From NCBI GenBank assembly GCA_027858145.1, contig JAQIDF010000395.1, forward strand, positions 1 through 7,062: a stretch of 7,062 bases of DNA, in the 5' to 3' direction. The notes below the pieces were generated by a model that was not told the DNA's origin, made no database searches, and saw only the letters and a list, made by a program, of their open reading frames with translations. The stretch's first letter is position 1; each line of letters opens with the position of its first letter. The DNA comes from Prolixibacteraceae bacterium. GTDB taxonomy: Bacteria; Bacteroidota; Bacteroidia; Bacteroidales; Prolixibacteraceae. Positions 5,749-7,062 of the stretch are shown one piece after another. The position numbers and the translations under genes are program-made.

Positions 5749-6408
5749 TCAATTTAATTGTTTTACATAGATAATATTTGAAATATCTTGATTGAGAATA
5801 ATTTTATTCTGATCGATAACAACTTCTGTCATTCCATTTGATTTGTATTGTTTTTCAACCCAAATATTTACACCAATTATAAAATGATTTGAAGTACAAA
5901 ACTCAAAAAAATCTTCATCAGAACTAAACAACCTTGATATTTCATACATACATTCTGCTTCTGCCTCTGAAAGAGGGATTTGAGAACTATCAGGTTTTAT
6001 TTCTCCATTTATGGCTGGAATTGGGTCTCCATGCGGATCAAACGCCGGAAATCCTAAATAGTGCTCAATTTTTTCGTCTAAAAAATCGGATGTCTGATGT
6101 TCCAGTTGTTCGGCCTCTCTGTGTATTTCATGCAGCGACAGGCTTAGCGTTTTAAAAAGAAATGACTCCCACAACCGGTGCTTACGTATAACTTTTAATG
6201 CAAGCTTTTCACCCTTTTCTGTGAGTGATAAAGATTTGTATTTTGTATAATTCACTATTTTTTTCAATGACAATTTCCTGGCCATATCGGTTGCAGCAGC
6301 ATTGCTGACATTTAGCAAGGATGCAATAGTGCTTAACCGTGTATCAGCACCTGAAAGCTTACTTTGTTTATAGATTGTCTTTATATAGTTGTCTACCGAA
6401 ACAGTCAT
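5749..6408 (-). CDS. DtxR/MntR-family metal-dependent transcriptional regulator
   Basis: The 219-residue protein has an N-terminal winged helix (about 1-70: SVDNYIKTIYKQS, LSTIASLLNVSNAAATDMARKL as the helix-turn-helix, SLSLTEKGEKLAL as the wing). A metal-binding dimerisation domain follows, with RKHRLWESFL (75-84) and EAEQLEH (98-104), then FDPHGDPIP (123-131) and a C-terminal FeoA/SH3-like region. Likely ligands are H77, E81, E100, E103 and H104. Glu at 100 matches MntR (Glu99) rather than DtxR (Cys102), favouring Mn sensing. The positions equivalent to MntR Asp8 and Glu11 are N7 and K10, so one site must differ from Bacillus MntR; I believe ENY-type N-termini are frequent in Bacteroidota members. 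It heads an operon with the transporter remnant and zupT. Two operator-like boxes lie 24-61 bp upstream, which predicts autoregulation. No Shine-Dalgarno is seen. Confidence 0.92.
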   Translation of the reverse strand: MTVSVDNYIKTIYKQSKLSGADTRLSTIASLLNVSNAAATDMARKLSLKKIVNYTKYKSLSLTEKGEKLALKVIRKHRLWESFLFKTLSLSLHEIHREAEQLEHQTSDFLDEKIEHYLGFPAFDPHGDPIPAINGEIKPDSSQIPLSEAEAECMYEISRLFSSDEDFFEFCTSNHFIIGVNIWVEKQYKSNGMTEVVIDQNKIILNQDISNIIYVKQLN

Positions 6409-6431
6409 GAATCATAAATTTTGATCTATTA

Positions 6432-6469
6432 TTTAAGCATACTTAAAAATAACAACAAGCATACTTAAA
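6432..6469 (-). promoter_or_regulatory. Tandem operator boxes for the DtxR/MntR-type regulator
   Basis: Box 1 (6432-6447) is TTTAAG-CATA-CTTAAA, a perfect inverted repeat with 6-bp arms. Box 2 (6454-6469) is AACAAG-CATA-CTTAAA, with one perfect arm and one degraded arm. The shared 14 bases AAGCATACTTAAAA recur exactly 22 bp apart (6435-6448 and 6457-6470), about two helical turns, so bound dimers would lie on the same face. The general form TTTARG-N4-CYTAAA resembles boxes of MntR/IdeR-type repressors. The position just upstream of the regulator start supports a metal-dependent, autoregulatory operator. Binding is inferred. Confidence 0.68.
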
Positions 6470-6474
6470 ATAAA
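6444..6474 (-). promoter_or_regulatory. Possible Bacteroidota-type promoter of the regulator-zupT operon
   Basis: On the minus strand TTTA (6471-6474) is followed after exactly 19 bases by TATTTTTA (6444-6451). This approximates the Bacteroidota consensus TTTG-N19-TAnnTTTG, with the final G replaced by A in each element. A start of transcription near 6438 would leave a leader of about 30 bases. Both operator boxes would then overlap the promoter, consistent with repression by blocking polymerase. In such AT-rich DNA the match could be accidental. Confidence 0.33.
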
Positions 6475-6590
6475 GTTCATAGATATTAATAAAAAAGCCA
6501 CAACACAACTAAAATAATTACCAAACTCATCGTAATATGAAAAGCAGCTGACACTTGAGTGCTAAAATTACATTATTGATTTGATTTTTT

Positions 6591-6747
6591 GCCACGAATG
6601 CACGAATAACTTGTTATTCGATTTAGTGTAAATCAGCAAAATCCAATGGTTGACAATAAACTAAATTTCAATATGATCCAATAAAATGATCATAAAAAAC
6701 ACGAATTATGGATTCTTTGAATCCTTTTTAATTCGTGAATTCGTGGC
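6591..6747. repeat. REPIN-like inverted pair of short palindromic repeats
   Basis: Two copies of the core GCCACGAATNCACGAAT face each other: one on the plus strand (6591-6607) and one on the minus strand (6731-6747). Each is followed by its own palindrome. In the left copy CGAATAAC-TT-GTTATTCG (6603-6620) is a perfect 8-bp hairpin. In the right copy CACGAATTA (6700-6708) pairs with TAATTCGTG (6729-6737) around GGATTC-TTT-GAATCC (6710-6724). The left copy continues ATTTAGTGTAAATCA, matching the repeat near 667-679 (AGTGTAATCA on its minus strand). The arrangement of two inverted short repeats around a spacer is that of a REPIN, a non-autonomous element mobilised by RAYT-type transposases in other bacteria; that parallel is inference. 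Confidence 0.6.
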
Positions 6748-7062
6748 TAACGTATCAGCAGTATTTCCCAATATACAATAGCAACAGCGAAGATGACAAA
6801 ATAAATTACCTCCTCCCGATGAACATTGTGGATTAAGTGGAGGTGTATAAGTGCACAGAAACCTAACCGGCTTTAGCCGAATATAAAACAATTAATCAAT
6901 AATGAAACGCTAATCCACAAATTACCAATGACTAATTTACCAATAACTCTTATCCTCTTATTTGATTAAATTTGAGATACCCAATTTTAAAAATCAACAC
7001 CTGATTTACAAATACGTAATTGGGATCAAAAAAAGGGGCGGTTAACATTAAAAAAAGGGCTG
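6748..7062. other. Gene-free right edge with small repeats
   Basis: I find no convincing gene here on either strand. Small structures are ACCTCC/GGAGGT (6808-6813 and 6839-6844), a perfect CGGCT-TT-AGCCG hairpin (6868-6879), and a partial direct repeat of TTACCAAT (near 6922 and 6938). ACCTGATTTACAAATA at 6999-7014 is identical to 606-621, just before the transposase relic. The last bases repeat an A7-G3/4-C pattern twice. All could be debris of inserted elements. Confidence 0.35.
6999..7014. repeat. Second copy of the 16-bp direct repeat
   Basis: ACCTGATTTACAAATA is identical to 606-621. The following bases (AATTGGGATC then an A run) only loosely resemble those after the first copy (GATGGGTGTC then an A run), so any shared element is short or has diverged. 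No transposase coding is visible in the few bases left before the window ends. Confidence 0.45.

Noticed and set aside
6432..6470. Repeats upstream of the regulator as a CRISPR array
   Set aside because: Only two 14-bp units 22 bp apart, no uniform spacers and no cas genes; a paired operator explains them.
6706..6891. 61-residue minus-strand open frame
   Set aside because: It runs through the inverted-repeat element and several small hairpins, has an ordinary noncoding look and no recognisable motif.

Overview
The window reads as a chromosomal, accessory-type stretch from a member of the Bacteroidota, plausibly a marine or anaerobic Marinilabiliales/Prolixibacteraceae-like organism. The lineage is inferred from protein character, AT-rich genes with almost no Shine-Dalgarno sequences, a TTTA-N19-TAnnTTTA promoter-like arrangement, a relic IS1634-type transposase, and short 'cacgaat' palindromic intergenic repeats. 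Every convincing gene lies on the minus strand, so transcription runs right to left.

Right to left: 6409-7062 is gene-free. It carries a REPIN-like inverted pair of short repeats (6591-6747) and, directly upstream of the first gene, two tandem operator-like boxes (6432-6469). The boxes precede a small metal-homeostasis operon: a DtxR/MntR-family metalloregulator (5749-6408), a truncated remnant of an outer-membrane transporter (5479-5736), and a ZIP/ZupT-type divalent-metal transporter (4656-5462). The regulator probably represses its own operon when metal is sufficient, so that the transporter is made during starvation. Below zupT, 4489-4655 holds the decayed C-terminal end of an unidentified gene.

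Next come three closely spaced genes that may be co-transcribed: a zinc-independent medium-chain dehydrogenase of the quinone-oxidoreductase type (3401-4330), a RibD-C/dihydrofolate-reductase-family protein (2820-3359) and a cysteine-rich DUF2284 protein (2225-2761). Two are probable NAD(P)H-linked redox enzymes and the third probably binds metal or an Fe-S cluster; their joint role is unknown.

The left part looks different. A secreted Sde182/DUF1593-family nucleoside-hydrolase-like protein (748-2160) is noticeably more GC-rich than the genes to its right. It is followed by a nested inverted repeat (645-733), the broken N-terminal end of an IS1634-type transposase (420-599), and a GC-richer, hairpin-rich, apparently non-coding stretch (1-398).

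I found no convincing undescribed system such as a defence island, CRISPR array or new RNA gene. The most informative signals are the paired operator over the metalloregulator promoter, the gene decay inside and beside that operon, and a dispersed palindromic repeat family with three copies in 7 kb.
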